Positions 46,872 to 57,671 of a stretch of DNA of 63,689 nucleotides are shown here, piece by piece. Each line of letters opens with the position of its first letter. Position 1 is the stretch's first letter. The stretch is from positions 1 through 63,689 of the forward strand of contig JALGUJ010000014.1 of NCBI GenBank assembly GCA_029820945.1. The letters run 5' to 3'. The notes below the pieces were generated by a model. It was given only the letters and a program-made list of their open reading frames with translations, was not told where the DNA came from and did not search any database. A program made the translations under genes and the position numbers. The stretch is from Candidatus Zipacnadia bacterium (GTDB lineage Bacteria > Armatimonadota > Zipacnadia > Zipacnadales > UBA5352).

Positions 46872-49800
46872 TCACATCTGATACGCGGCCACGAGGCCCG
46901 CCTTGGCCACCGCCAGCTCCGGCCGGCCGTCGCCATCGAGATCCGCGAGTGCGACGTGCTCGGCGTCCGCCGGGCCGAGGCGTTGCAGCAGCTCGCCCTC
47001 CGCGCTTAGCACCGCCGGCGAGTCATCCGCGACCGCGACGACTACCTCCGGCATGCCGTCCGCGTTGACGTCCGCGATCGCCATCTGCCGTGCGGCGCCA
47101 CCCACGTTGTGCCGCCACAGCACCTCGCCCGTGGCGTTCGCGCAGATGACATAGTGGTTGCTCGAACAGGCCAGCACTTCGAGCTGCCCATCGCCGGTGA
47201 GGTCAGCGGCAGCGACGTCCGTCACCTGGCTGCCCATGCTCAGCTCCCAATAGCCCTCACTGCCGTGCTCCTTGACGTGCACGCCGCCCACGCGCGAGCC
47301 GGCGATCATCTGCACCGCGCCGTTGCCCTCCAGGTCTCCGGCCGCCACCGACATCGGGATGCCGTGGTAGCCGGCGCTGACGCGGTCGATCTTCTCGCCG
47401 TCGGCGTTGAACAGGTTCGCGTCATTGTACCGCGTGGCGATCAGGGCCTCAAGCCGCCCGTCGCCCGTGACATCGTGCAGCGTAATGTCCAGCGGCGGGT
47501 GCGCCCAGTTCAGCGACCGCCAGAGCACCGTGCCCTCATGGTCGAGCGCGTAGGCGAACCAGTTGGAGGCCCCGAAGACCACCTCACCCAGCCCGTCTCC
47601 GTTGATGTCACCGGCCGCGAGCACGTCAACCTGGCCACTCGCGGGCTCGATCTCCGGCACGTAGGGATCCCTCGGGCACTCGGTCACCCACAGCTCCTCG
47701 CCGTCGGCGGCGAGGCAGTGCACCTTGTGGTCGCTGCCGCCCACGATCACCTCCGGCCGGCCGTCGGCGTCGAGGTCGAAGACGTCCATCGACCTCCCGT
47801 AGCCCTCCCCGACCGGCGCGCGCCACAGGACCTCGCCGCGCCCGTCCATGACCAGCACCTCGCCCCCGACGCACGCGACCACTTCCGCGGCGCCATCGCC
47901 GGTGAGGTCCGTGGTCCGCAACACATGGACCGGCTCCTCGATCTCGAAGGTGCGCTCCTCGACCGTCGCCCGGCGCTCGAACATGCGCATCTCGCGGATC
48001 GCCGTGCGCGACTGAGCGAAGCCGGTGACGAACAGCCGCAGGCGCGTGGTCTCGACCGGCTCGAAGCTGTGCACCCAGGCCGCGCCGTCCAGCTTCTCCA
48101 GCGTGTCATCGACCGACACCCACCGCTCACCGTCCCAGTGCTGGATGTCGTGGCCATCCTCGGCCGGAGCGTAGCCGGCGTTGTAGTGCCAGAACCAGGC
48201 CTGAGCGACGGTCTGCGGTTCATCCCACTCCACGCCCAGGTCCTTGGGCAGGTCACCGGTGTGGGGGGCACTGCTGCCCACGGCCGAGTAGCTCTCCAGG
48301 TCCCCGTCCGTGGCCCTCTGTGGGGCACACCCGGCCTGTGCCTCGGTCCAGGCGCTCGCGGTCCCATACTGCGCCAGATCGGCCAGCTCGTCGCCGGTCT
48401 CCGCGTCCACGAACACCTCACGCGTCTCCTGGCGCAGGGCCGCATGACTGAAGATGGCCTCGCCGGCCTCGCCGACCTCAGCCGCGCGCTCCGTCAGGCG
48501 GGTGGCCTTCTGCCCTCGCAGGCGGTCGAACAGTGCCTGGAGCTCATCCGCGGCGGTCGGGGCGTCATCAAGGGCCGCGAAGCTCAGCTCGTGTCGGCCC
48601 GCCTGCAGATGCAGCGGGACGAGGCCGTTCTCAGCCGCGAACACCGGGGCGCGGCCGTCCACGGTCAGCTCCGCCGCGCAAGCTCCGGGGATGCGCACGG
48701 TCGCCGGCTCGTCGCAGACGATGGTGCCGGTGCCCGCGGAGAGGTCGAGCTCCACGTCCACGGGCGGGCCATCGCTGGTCACGAGCGGCTCGGGCCAGGC
48801 CAGCTCGGTGACATCGGCCAGGGCGATGCGACCCGGCGTCAGGTGGAAGAGCGCGGCCTTCACGGTGGGCAGACCCGGCCCGTTGAGCGCCCCTGCGCCC
48901 GCACAGGCGATCCCGTCCGGCCCGCGCACCACCACCGCGTTGTCGGTGGCGCGCACCACCTCGACCGGGAAGTCGTCCCCGCCGGCGGGGCAGCAGAAGC
49001 AGTTGACGAAGCTCAGGCCCGCGCCCGCGTCGAGCGGCGCGCTCTGCGTCTGGAAGAGCCCGCAGCGGCCCTCGGCTGCAGGGGTAACGCCGCGCCGCTC
49101 CCAGGTGGGCAGACCGTCGGTCACCAACGCGAAGCGACCGCCCCTCTGCCGCACCAGCACCCGGTCTGTGCCGATCTCCGGCTCGCCGATGACGCGCCAG
49201 ATGCACTGCAGGCCGTAGTCGCCCGGCTCCCGGGCGGTCAGCTCATCGAGGACCAGGAAGTAGCGCTCCTTCGCCCAGATGATGTTCCTGCTCCAGTCCA
49301 TGCCGTTGTAGCCGCGCACGGAGGTGCGCGTCATGCCGACGCCGGGTAGGTCGGCCATGGCGTCGAGGCTCGTCAGGCGCGGCACGGGCTCGAAGAGGCC
49401 ACCGCGGAAGACCGCCACCGTGTTGTGCTCGACCGTATCCGGCACGAAGTAGCCGTTGTCGAAGAGCCAAAGCCGGCCGTCATCCGTGAAGCTGATGATG
49501 GCGTTCCCATCGGGATGGGAGTGGTAGCCGTGCGACTGGCCGCCCAGCAGCAGATACTGGTTGTCCTCGGCAAAGCCGTCCCGGAACGAGATCTTGTCGA
49601 AGCACCTGTCATGCGGCGGGTCCTCGCCGGCGCGGAGGATGGCGTCGGTGCTCGCAACGCCGGTGGTCAGCACGTCGTCGCGGTTGTCGTAGACCCAGTC
49701 CTCCAGCGGGAGCACGTGCACGCCCAGCAGGTCGCGGGGGGCGTGCTCGGCCAGCGCGGTCTCATCCGGCTCCGGGAGCGCGAATGCCTGCCCGAGGAAC

Positions 49801-51107
49801 TCACCGCCGCGCCCCGCCGTCGCCATGTGCTCCCGGATCCAGGTGTAGCGGTGGTCGCCGTAGTACCAGGCGAGCACCGACATGGGGTCGGGGAAGTGCG
49901 CGGAGCTGTGGTGCGCGCTGATGTCGCCGAAGCCGGCCAGCCCACCGAGGTTGTCGGTGACGGTCATCGCGTAGTCGGCCATCCGCCGCGCCAGGCCCGA
50001 ATCGAGGTACGCCTCGAAGTCGGGCCTCTTGAGCACGTAGTGAAGGATGTCGATGACCGTCATGGAGCCGTAGCCCGGGCAGTCCTCGCGCGACTTCCAG
50101 GTCATCATGCTCTCGAAGTAGTTGGCGAGGTTTGTCTGGGCCTTTCCGTTGATGTCGATCCCGTAGTATTTCTGGAAGTAGCGCGCGGCGGCCCAGGCGG
50201 TGCGTATGTTCCAGTTGTTGCCATGCGGCACCGGGGAGGGCTCGATATCGGTTCGCAGGTAGCGCAGCTTCCGCGCGAACTCGAGCATGAAGCGGCTGAG
50301 GCGCTCGCGATCGTCGTCGGTCCACGCGTCGCACTCCTCGACCAGGTCGAAGAGGGTCGGGAGATAGACCACGCCGCGCGAGTCGCCCACCTGGTCCATC
50401 CCCGCCACGATCTCGGCCAGGCGGTAGAGCGCCTCCTTCGCGATAATCGCCTGGTTCGGGTCGCCGGTGCGGTGGTAGCTGAGGCAGGCGCTGCTGGCCC
50501 GCGAGCCCACGGAGCGGAAGTTCGCGGCGGGCAGCGCCTCGCGGATGGCCTGCATCGCCGCCTCGGTCATCGGGGCGGCCACCGCCGCGCCCTCGACCTC
50601 CACCGTGTGCGGAAGCGCGATCTCGGGGCCCTCGGGGAGCAGCTCGGCGAAGCGCTCGAAGGCTCGATCCAGCGCTCCTCCGAGGAAGACCGCACTTGCG
50701 CCGGTCCCCCAGGGGTCATGCACCGTGCGCACCACGTAGCCGTCAGGGCCGCCGGGATACAGCAGGTCGCAGCACACGTAGTGGTTGGCGTATAGCTCAT
50801 CGACGACGGGATTCGTGCCCAGGCGGCCGAAGAGGATGAAGCTGCGCCCTTCGGTCCAGGCCTCGCGGCCCGCCTCCGCCGGGGGGATGATGGGCAGCTC
50901 CGCGCCAGTGCTCTCGCGGACGGCCGTCTGAAGCCTTCGCGCGAAAACGTCCTCCTCCCCATCCGGCGCCACGATCGCCGCGACCGGCCGGCCGTCGTGG
51001 ACCAGCGGTACGGTGAGGTGGAACTGCTTCACCACGAGGTCGCCCTGCGCCCCCGCCGGGCCCGCCATCAGCACCGCCCCCAACAGCGCGAATCGCCCCA
51101 TGCCCAT
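46872..51107 (-). CDS. Secreted heparinase II/III-like lyase with FG-GAP/VCBS propeller
   Basis: A 1411-residue protein. A signal peptide (about 1-20) and a short beta region come first. An alpha/alpha toroid follows (about 160-500; NNWNIRTAWAAARYFQKYYG), then a heparinase-type beta-sandwich core with SHGYHSHPDGNAIISFTDDG (about 520-540) that supplies candidate catalytic His/Tyr residues. A discoidin-like (F5/8-C) region (about 905-1070; HYNAGYAPAEDG) precedes at least seven FG-GAP/VCBS repeats (about 1080-1405), for example DLTGDGAAEVVACVGG and DVNADGMPEVVVAVAD. It probably cleaves or binds acidic polysaccharide at or outside the cell surface. ATG 51107 has GAGGGGG upstream; a longer frame to 51233 is not needed. 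Confidence 0.75.
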   Translation of the reverse strand: MGMGRFALLGAVLMAGPAGAQGDLVVKQFHLTVPLVHDGRPVAAIVAPDGEEDVFARRLQTAVRESTGAELPIIPPAEAGREAWTEGRSFILFGRLGTNPVVDELYANHYVCCDLLYPGGPDGYVVRTVHDPWGTGASAVFLGGALDRAFERFAELLPEGPEIALPHTVEVEGAAVAAPMTEAAMQAIREALPAANFRSVGSRASSACLSYHRTGDPNQAIIAKEALYRLAEIVAGMDQVGDSRGVVYLPTLFDLVEECDAWTDDDRERLSRFMLEFARKLRYLRTDIEPSPVPHGNNWNIRTAWAAARYFQKYYGIDINGKAQTNLANYFESMMTWKSREDCPGYGSMTVIDILHYVLKRPDFEAYLDSGLARRMADYAMTVTDNLGGLAGFGDISAHHSSAHFPDPMSVLAWYYGDHRYTWIREHMATAGRGGEFLGQAFALPEPDETALAEHAPRDLLGVHVLPLEDWVYDNRDDVLTTGVASTDAILRAGEDPPHDRCFDKISFRDGFAEDNQYLLLGGQSHGYHSHPDGNAIISFTDDGRLWLFDNGYFVPDTVEHNTVAVFRGGLFEPVPRLTSLDAMADLPGVGMTRTSVRGYNGMDWSRNIIWAKERYFLVLDELTAREPGDYGLQCIWRVIGEPEIGTDRVLVRQRGGRFALVTDGLPTWERRGVTPAAEGRCGLFQTQSAPLDAGAGLSFVNCFCCPAGGDDFPVEVVRATDNAVVVRGPDGIACAGAGALNGPGLPTVKAALFHLTPGRIALADVTELAWPEPLVTSDGPPVDVELDLSAGTGTIVCDEPATVRIPGACAAELTVDGRAPVFAAENGLVPLHLQAGRHELSFAALDDAPTAADELQALFDRLRGQKATRLTERAAEVGEAGEAIFSHAALRQETREVFVDAETGDELADLAQYGTASAWTEAQAGCAPQRATDGDLESYSAVGSSAPHTGDLPKDLGVEWDEPQTVAQAWFWHYNAGYAPAEDGHDIQHWDGERWVSVDDTLEKLDGAAWVHSFEPVETTRLRLFVTGFAQSRTAIREMRMFERRATVEERTFEIEEPVHVLRTTDLTGDGAAEVVACVGGEVLVMDGRGEVLWRAPVGEGYGRSMDVFDLDADGRPEVIVGGSDHKVHCLAADGEELWVTECPRDPYVPEIEPASGQVDVLAAGDINGDGLGEVVFGASNWFAYALDHEGTVLWRSLNWAHPPLDITLHDVTGDGRLEALIATRYNDANLFNADGEKIDRVSAGYHGIPMSVAAGDLEGNGAVQMIAGSRVGGVHVKEHGSEGYWELSMGSQVTDVAAADLTGDGQLEVLACSSNHYVICANATGEVLWRHNVGGAARQMAIADVNADGMPEVVVAVADDSPAVLSAEGELLQRLGPADAEHVALADLDGDGRPELAVAKAGLVAAYQM

Positions 51108-51212
51108 GATGCGCCCCCTCCGCGTCGAAGTGGGTGTGGCGCCTCGTGCCTTCGCGGCGGTGCAGGGCACGACCTGCGGGGGCCGCCTCGTCTCGTCGCC
51201 AGCCGTTCCGTG

Positions 51213-51233
51213 GTGCGGACGCCCCGTCCGCAC
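51213..51233 (-). terminator. Hairpin downstream of trpA
   Basis: GTGCGGAC-GCCCC-GTCCGCAC: an 8-bp stem with a 5-base loop, 63 bases after the trpA stop and 106 before the next gene. Likely end of the trp transcript. No T-run. Confidence 0.45.
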
Positions 51234-51295
51234 GGGGTTGTCGCCATTTGGAGCGGCCGAGTTGCCGGAGGAAGCGGGGCCATGAAGAAGGTGCG

Positions 51296-52078
51296 TCAGC
51301 CGCGCAGCTCGCGCACCTTCGCCTCCACCCGCTCGGGAAGCCGGCCGTCATCGTTGCCCTCCGCGACGATGTTGACTACTGCGCTGCCCACCACGGCGCC
51401 GTCGGCCATGGCGAGGACCTCCGCCACCTGCTCGCCCGTGCTCAGGCCGAAGCCGACCGCGGTGGGGACGCCTGAGCGCGCCCTGACGCGCCTCACGAGG
51501 TCGCGCAGGCCCTCGTAGATGTCCTCGCGCGCGCCCGTGATGCCCGGCCGGGAGATGATGTAGCAGAAGCCCGTCGTGATGTCGAGCGCGTCCTGGATGT
51601 GCCGGTCGGTGTTGCCCGGCGCGACCAGCAGAACCGTGGCGAGGTCGTGCTGCGCCGCGGCCTCGACCCACGCGCCGGCCTCGGCGGGCGGCAGGTCGCT
51701 GACCAGGACGCCGTCGATGCCCGCGTCCCTGGCATCCGCCGCGAAGCGCTGCAGGCCGTAGACCAGGATCGGGTTGTAGCAGCTCATGATGACCAACGGG
51801 ATCTCGGACTGCTCGCGGATGCGCCGGGCGGCGTCCAGCACCCCGCGGACCGTCGCGCCCGCCGAGAGCGCGCGAAGGCAGGCCGCCTGGATGGTGGGGC
51901 CGTCGGCGGTGGGCGCGATGTAAGGGATGCCCAGCTCGACCAGGTCCGCTCCGCCGCGCCGGGCCGCGAGCACGAGACGCACCGTGTCGTCGAGCGATGG
52001 GTCGCCGGCGGTAAGGTAGATGATCAGGGCGCCGCCGCGCTCCTGCGCACGCTCGAAGGCGTCGTGTATGCGCTTCAT
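51296..52078 (-). CDS. trpA: Tryptophan synthase alpha subunit
   Basis: A 260-residue TIM barrel. [20 protein letters not shown] (about 44-63) contains the catalytic Glu and Asp (E49 and D60 in Salmonella numbering). However, the intervening F-S-D-P is Y-I-A-P, so the usual D56 is Ala. [34 protein letters not shown] and [15 protein letters not shown] complete the family pattern. It cleaves indole-3-glycerol phosphate and passes indole to TrpB. D56 normally contacts the beta Lys167 at the channel; that Lys is retained in this TrpB. ATGA overlap with trpB (four bases). Last gene of the operon. Confidence 0.95.
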   Translation of the reverse strand: MKRIHDAFERAQERGGALIIYLTAGDPSLDDTVRLVLAARRGGADLVELGIPYIAPTADGPTIQAACLRALSAGATVRGVLDAARRIREQSEIPLVIMSCYNPILVYGLQRFAADARDAGIDGVLVSDLPPAEAGAWVEAAAQHDLATVLLVAPGNTDRHIQDALDITTGFCYIISRPGITGAREDIYEGLRDLVRRVRARSGVPTAVGFGLSTGEQVAEVLAMADGAVVGSAVVNIVAEGNDDGRLPERVEAKVRELRG

Positions 52079-53274
52079 GGAGTGGGCTCACCGCCGGTGA
52101 GCCGCTCCACCTCCTCGCAGTCCTTGTCGCCGCGGCCCGAGAGGTTGATGATCACGATCTCGTCCTCGCGCAGCTCGTCGGCCATCTTCACGACCTGAGC
52201 CACCGCGTGGGCGCTCTCCAGCGCCGGGATGATGCCCTCCAGCTCGGCCAGCGTGCGGAAGGCCTCCAGCGCCTCCTCATCGCTGACGGCGGTGTAGGTG
52301 GCCCGGCCCGTCTCGTGCAGGAATGCGTGCTCGGGGCCGACGCCGGGGTAGTCGAGCCCGGCGGCGACCGAGTGCACCGGCAGCACCTGGCCATCCTCAT
52401 CCTGGATGATCAGGCTCGCGGTGCCGTCGAGTACGCCGAAGCTGCCGGCGCAGATGCTGGCCGAGTGCAGGCCCGTGTCGATGCCGTAGCCCGCCGCCTC
52501 TACGCCGATCATGCTCACGCCCTCGTCATCCATGAAGGGGTAGAACAGGCCCATGGCGTTGGAGCCGCCGCCCACGCAGGCCACGAGCCTGTCGGGCAGG
52601 CGGCCCTCGACTTTGAGGATCTGCCGCCGCGCCTCATCGCCGATAATGCGCTGGAAGTCGCGCACCATGGTGGGATAGGGGTGCGGGCCGCACACCGACC
52701 CGAAGATGTAGAGGGTCTCCTCGTAGGTGCCCATCCAGTAGCGCATGGCCTCATCGCAGGCGTCCTTGAGCGTGCCCTGGTTGCCCTCGACGGGCACCAC
52801 CTCGGTGCCGAGCAGCTCCATGCGGTAGACGTTGAGCTTCTGGCGCCGCAGGTCCTCCACGCCCATGAAGACCTTGCAGGGCAAGCCCAGCAGCGCGGCG
52901 ACCGTGGCTGTCGCCACTCCGTGCTGGCCGGCGCCGGTCTCCGCGATGAGGCGGCTCTTGCCCATCCGCCTCGCCAGCAGTCCCTGGCCGATGGTGTTGT
53001 TGATCTTGTGCGCGCCCGTGTGGTTCAGGTCCTCGCGCTTGAGGTAGACCCTCGCGCCGACATGGGCGCTGAGCCGCGACGCGAAGTAGAGCGGGCTGGG
53101 CCTGCCCACGTAGTCGCGCAGCATGGCCTCGCGCTCCCGGTGAAACGCCGGGTCCTCCCTGGCCTCGTAGAACGCCTCCTCCAGCTCCTCCAGCGCGTTG
53201 AGGAGCGTGGCGGGGACGTAGCGTCCACCGAAGCGCCCGAAGTAGCCGGGCGCGGTCCGTGTCTCGTCTACCAT
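52075..53274 (-). CDS. trpB: Tryptophan synthase beta subunit
   Basis: A 399-residue PLP enzyme. It begins [40 protein letters not shown] holds the PLP Lys, [20 protein letters not shown] binds the substrate carboxylate, GGGSNAMG binds phosphate, and SGRGDKD is near the C-terminus. It condenses indole and serine into tryptophan. All catalytic motifs are intact and the length is standard (TrpB1 type). It lies 241 bases downstream of trpC across a gap that contains two hairpins and no trpF. Confidence 0.97.
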   Translation of the reverse strand: MVDETRTAPGYFGRFGGRYVPATLLNALEELEEAFYEAREDPAFHREREAMLRDYVGRPSPLYFASRLSAHVGARVYLKREDLNHTGAHKINNTIGQGLLARRMGKSRLIAETGAGQHGVATATVAALLGLPCKVFMGVEDLRRQKLNVYRMELLGTEVVPVEGNQGTLKDACDEAMRYWMGTYEETLYIFGSVCGPHPYPTMVRDFQRIIGDEARRQILKVEGRLPDRLVACVGGGSNAMGLFYPFMDDEGVSMIGVEAAGYGIDTGLHSASICAGSFGVLDGTASLIIQDEDGQVLPVHSVAAGLDYPGVGPEHAFLHETGRATYTAVSDEEALEAFRTLAELEGIIPALESAHAVAQVVKMADELREDEIVIINLSGRGDKDCEEVERLTGGEPTP

Positions 53275-53515
53275 CGCGATCGTCCTTTCGGGTCGTTGTC
53301 GTCGCCGCTCGGTGCGACGGGCGCCTCGCCCGTCGAGTCGTTCCTGCGGTCGTCGGCGCGCGGCGAGGTGCCGGTGCCACGCAGCGACGGGCGTTGCCGT
53401 GGCGACCGCCGGCGCACTTCGTCGTTGTGGTTGCCGCTCGCTGGCCCGAGCAGTCCTGCCCGGGCGCCGTTTCGCAGTCGCCTGCAGAGAGCGTCGAGCA
53501 CGACTCTCTGCCGAC
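53275..53515 (-). other. Intercistronic gap with two hairpins between trpC and trpB
   Basis: The 241 bases hold no gene. CGACGGGCG-CCT-CGCCCGTCG (53315-53335) and GCAGAGAG...CTCTCTGC (53484-53511, inner arms CGT/ACG) are stable stem-loops. They may set mRNA stability or attenuate trpBA. trpF, often found here, is missing. Confidence 0.5.
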
Positions 53516-54342
<827 letters not shown>

Positions 54343-54346
<4 letters not shown>

Positions 54347-55383
54347 GTGACGGGAGCCTCCGCCAGGCTGCGGGTCATGTCACGCAGCGCATCGAGCTGT
54401 TGCCGGGCGGCGCCGGAGTCAACGGCCTCTTGGGCGAGCCCGATGCCTTCCTCGATGGTGGCCGCCTTGCCGCCGACGTAGATCGCGGCGCCGGCGTTGA
54501 GGAGCACGATGTCGCGGCGTGGGCCCTCGTCGCCGGAGATGGCGCCGAGCAGCATCTCCGCCGACTCGGCCGGATCGCCGCCCGCCAGGTCGCCGCTCTG
54601 CGCCAGCTCGATGCCGAACTGCTCGGCCTCGACCTCGTACGTCACGACCTCGCCATCGCGCAGCTCCGAGACGCGCGTGGTGCCGAGCGTGGAGAGTTCG
54701 TCCAGCCCGGCCATGCCGTGCACGACCAGCGCATGGGTCGAGCCGAGGTCCCCCAGCGTGCTCGCCAGGACCTCGGTCAGCTCCGGGGCAAAGACGCCCA
54801 GAAGCTGGCGCTTCGCGCCCGCGGGGTTGGTCAGCGGGCCCAGGATGTTGAAGACGGTGCGCAGGCCAAGCTCGCGGCGCGGGCCGATGGCGTGCTTCAT
54901 CGCCGGGTGCAGGCTGGGCGCGAACAGGAAGCCGATGCCCAGCTCGTCGAGGCACTGCTCGACCTCGGCCGGCTCCAGGTCGATGCGCACCCCCAGCTCG
55001 GCGAGCACGTCGGCCGAGCCGCACCGGCTGGACACCGAGCGGTTGCCGTGCTTGGCCACGGGCACGCCGGCGGCGGCCGCAACCAGGGCGGCGGCGGTGG
55101 AGATGTTGAAGGTGTCCAGCGCGTCGCCGCCGGTGCCGCAGGTGTCAACGACGTCCTCGTGCTTCGTGTTGATGCGCACGCAGTTCTCGCGCATCGCCGT
55201 GGCAAAGCCGGTGATTTGCTCGACGGTCTCCCCGCGCATGCGCAGCGCGACGAGGAAGGCGCCGATCTGCGCCGGCGTACACTCGCCGCTCATGATGGCG
55301 GCCATGGCCGCCCGGGCCTCCTCCCGGTCCACCGCGTGTCCGTCCACGACCTTCTCGAGCGTCCTGTTGATCACTGCACTCAC
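54343..55383 (-). CDS. trpD: Anthranilate phosphoribosyltransferase
   Basis: A 346-residue type III nucleoside phosphorylase-fold enzyme. It has VVDTCGTGGDALDTFNIST (about 79-97, PRPP loop), AVAKHGNRSVSSRCGSADVL-like sequence (about 108-127), FAPSLHPAMKHAIGPRRELG, and VHGMAGLDELSTLG. It transfers phosphoribose from PRPP to anthranilate. Length and motifs are standard. It is 22 bases downstream of trpG. Confidence 0.96.
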
Positions 55384-55405
55384 CTCGCGCTGGTGGTAGT
55401 CGGCT

Positions 55406-56005
55406 CTACGCCGGCGGGCCGCTGCGAACGGCGCCCTCGCGTGCGAGGGCCAGGAAGTTGCGCAGCAGGTCCTTGCCGGGCGAGGTCATGATCGACTCGG
55501 GATGGAACTGAACGCCCTCGACGACGAACTCGCGATGCCGCACCGCCATGATCTCGTCCTCGTCGCTCAGCGCCGAGACCTCCAGGCAGTCGGGGACACT
55601 GGGCGGGTCGATGACCAGAGAGTGGTAGCGTACGGCCTCGAACGGGCTCGGGAGCCCCTCGAAGATCGTCCTCGCGTCGTGGTGGATCGGACAGGTCTTC
55701 CCGTGCATGAGCCGCGGGGCGGGCACGATGTCGCCGCCGAAGACCTGACCGATGGCCTGGTGCCCAAGGCAGACCCCGAGAACAGGCGTCTCGCCCGCGA
55801 AGCGCTCGATCGTTTCGCAGGAGATGCCGGCCTGTTCGGGCTTGCGTGGCCCGGGCGAGATGACGATGCTGTCGGGCTCCATCGCCGCGATCTCGTCCGC
55901 GGTGATGGCGTCATTGCGATGGACCTCGACGGTCTCGCCCAGCTCAGCAAGGTATTGGTAGAGGTTGTAAGTGAACGAATCATAGTTGTCGATCAGCAAG
56001 ATCAT
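55406..56005 (-). CDS. trpG: Anthranilate synthase glutaminase component
   Basis: A 199-residue class I glutamine amidotransferase. It begins MILLIDNYDSFTYNLYQYLA. The oxyanion loop is ISPGPRKPEQAG, the nucleophile is in VLGVCLGHQAIGQVFGG (Cys about 81), and His-Glu is in QFHPESIMTSPGKDLL. It supplies ammonia to TrpE; the same subunit can serve PabB if pabA is absent. ATG 56005 is 33 bases after the trpE stop. Confidence 0.96.
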   Translation of the reverse strand: MILLIDNYDSFTYNLYQYLAELGETVEVHRNDAITADEIAAMEPDSIVISPGPRKPEQAGISCETIERFAGETPVLGVCLGHQAIGQVFGGDIVPAPRLMHGKTCPIHHDARTIFEGLPSPFEAVRYHSLVIDPPSVPDCLEVSALSDEDEIMAVRHREFVVEGVQFHPESIMTSPGKDLLRNFLALAREGAVRSGPPA

Positions 56006-56038
56006 CAGAAGGCCTCCCTGTTCACTGGCGTGCGGCCC

Positions 56039-57544
56039 TCATCGCACGCCCGCCTCGGCCATGCGCGCGGCGTCGAGCAGCGCGCCCGCCTTCATGAGCG
56101 TCTCCTGGTACTCCGCGTCCGGCTCGGAGTCGGCGACGATCCCGCCACCGGCCTGGAAGTGCACGGTGCGGTCTTTCACGACCATGGTGCGGAGCGTGAT
56201 GCAGGTGTCCATGGCACCCGAGAAGCTGAAGTAGCCCACGATGCCCGCGTAGGGGCCGCGATGGACCGGCTCCAGCTCCTCGATGATCTCCATGGCGCGT
56301 ATCTTGGGCGCGCCGGAGACCGTGCCGGCCGGGAAGGCCGCGCGCAGCACGTCATACTGGTCCCTGTCCTCGCGGAGCCTCCCGACAACGTTGGAGACGA
56401 TGTGCATCACGTGTGAGTAGCGCTCGACCTTCATCAGCTCATCGACCTCGACGGTCCCCGGCTCGCAGACGCGGCCGATGTCGTTGCGATGCAGGTCCAC
56501 GAGCATGATGTGCTCGGCGCGCTCCTTCTCGTCGGCCAGCAGCTCCTCTTCGAGCGCCCTGTCCTCGGTGGGGTTTGCGCCGCGCTTGCGCGTGCCGGCG
56601 ATCGGCCTGGTCACGACGTCGCCGTCCTCGCAGCGGACCAACAGCTCGGGCGAGGCGCCGATGATCTTGCAGTCGCCGAAGCTGAGGTAGTACATGTAGG
56701 GCGACGGGTTGATCGCCCGCACGCCGCGGTAGAGGTCGAAGGGGTCCACGTCGATCTCCGCCGACATGCGGTGACTGAGCACGACCTGTATGACGTCGCC
56801 CGCCGCGATGTACTCCTTGGCCCTCAGCACCGCGTCGCGGTGCTGCCCGCGGGTCATGGTCGAGCGCATGGCCGAGGCGTCGGACGGGATGCGCGCCACC
56901 GAGCCGTTGCCCACGGGTGGGCGCTGGAGCGGCTGCTGTAGGGCATCGACGAGGCGGTCGATGCGCGCGATAGCTTCCCAGTATGCCTCCTGCGGGTCGC
57001 CCGTCACGTGGGCGTTGGCGACGACGCGCATCTTGCGGGTCACGTGGTCGAAGATCACCAGCGTGTCGGTCAGCATGAACTGCGCGTCGGGGAGCTGCAG
57101 GTCATCGGGCTTCTCGTCGGGGATGTCCTCGAAGAAGCGCACCGTGTCGTAGCCCAGGTAGCCGACCGCTCCGCCGTAGAAGCGGTCGTAGCCCTCGACG
57201 GGCACGAACCGGTAGCCCTCCAGCATCTCGCGGATCAGGTCGAGCGGGTCCTCGCCGTCCTCAAGCTCTCGCGTGCGCGAGAAACCGTTCTCGATGATGG
57301 TGGCCGTGCGGCCTTTGGTGGAGATGACCTGAAGCGGGTCAACGCCAAGGTAGGAGTATCTGGCGATCTGTTCGCCCCCGGCCACCGACTCGAGCAGGAA
57401 GGCGTTCGTCCCCGCCGCGGACTGGCGCAGCTTCATGAAGGCCGAGACGGGCGTGTCGGTGTCGGCGACGAACTCGCGATAGACGGGGATGAGGTTGCCC
57501 TCCTCCGCCCTCTTCACGAACTCGTACAGCGTTGGCGCATACAT
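56039..57544 (-). CDS. trpE: Anthranilate synthase component I
   Basis: A 501-residue chorismate-utilising enzyme. The N-terminal FLLESVAGGEQIARYSYLGV (about 44-63) includes the LLES feedback tryptophan-binding motif, so the enzyme is probably inhibited by Trp. The catalytic half has RPIAGTRKRGANPTEDRALE, VDLHRNDIGRV and PAGTVSGAPKIRAMEIIEEL. It makes anthranilate from chorismate with TrpG. ATG 57544 is chosen because GGAGG lies eight bases upstream and homology begins there; a frame open to 57778 runs into the leader hairpins. First structural gene of the operon. Confidence 0.96.
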   Translation of the reverse strand: MYAPTLYEFVKRAEEGNLIPVYREFVADTDTPVSAFMKLRQSAAGTNAFLLESVAGGEQIARYSYLGVDPLQVISTKGRTATIIENGFSRTRELEDGEDPLDLIREMLEGYRFVPVEGYDRFYGGAVGYLGYDTVRFFEDIPDEKPDDLQLPDAQFMLTDTLVIFDHVTRKMRVVANAHVTGDPQEAYWEAIARIDRLVDALQQPLQRPPVGNGSVARIPSDASAMRSTMTRGQHRDAVLRAKEYIAAGDVIQVVLSHRMSAEIDVDPFDLYRGVRAINPSPYMYYLSFGDCKIIGASPELLVRCEDGDVVTRPIAGTRKRGANPTEDRALEEELLADEKERAEHIMLVDLHRNDIGRVCEPGTVEVDELMKVERYSHVMHIVSNVVGRLREDRDQYDVLRAAFPAGTVSGAPKIRAMEIIEELEPVHRGPYAGIVGYFSFSGAMDTCITLRTMVVKDRTVHFQAGGGIVADSEPDAEYQETLMKAGALLDAARMAEAGVR

Positions 57545-57671
57545 CGGTCGGACCTCCGGTCGTGAGATGGGTTGATGCCGACTTCGCATCTCGCCGCCGG
57601 GGCCCGCGGTGGGCTCTTCGTGTTTCGCCCCGCTCGGGTGGGGTCGGTCGCTTCGTGGTGCGGAACCGAAA

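Noticed and set aside
46872..47900. Repeated DNA pattern that could suggest a tandem repeat or CRISPR-like array
   Set aside because: The periodicity comes from protein-level FG-GAP/VCBS repeats (D-x-x-G-D-G). The DNA units are divergent and coding. No CRISPR array or cas gene is present in the window.
53275..53515. A hidden or broken trpF between trpC and trpB
   Set aside because: 241 bases is about a third of the required length, and no TrpF motif appears in any frame.
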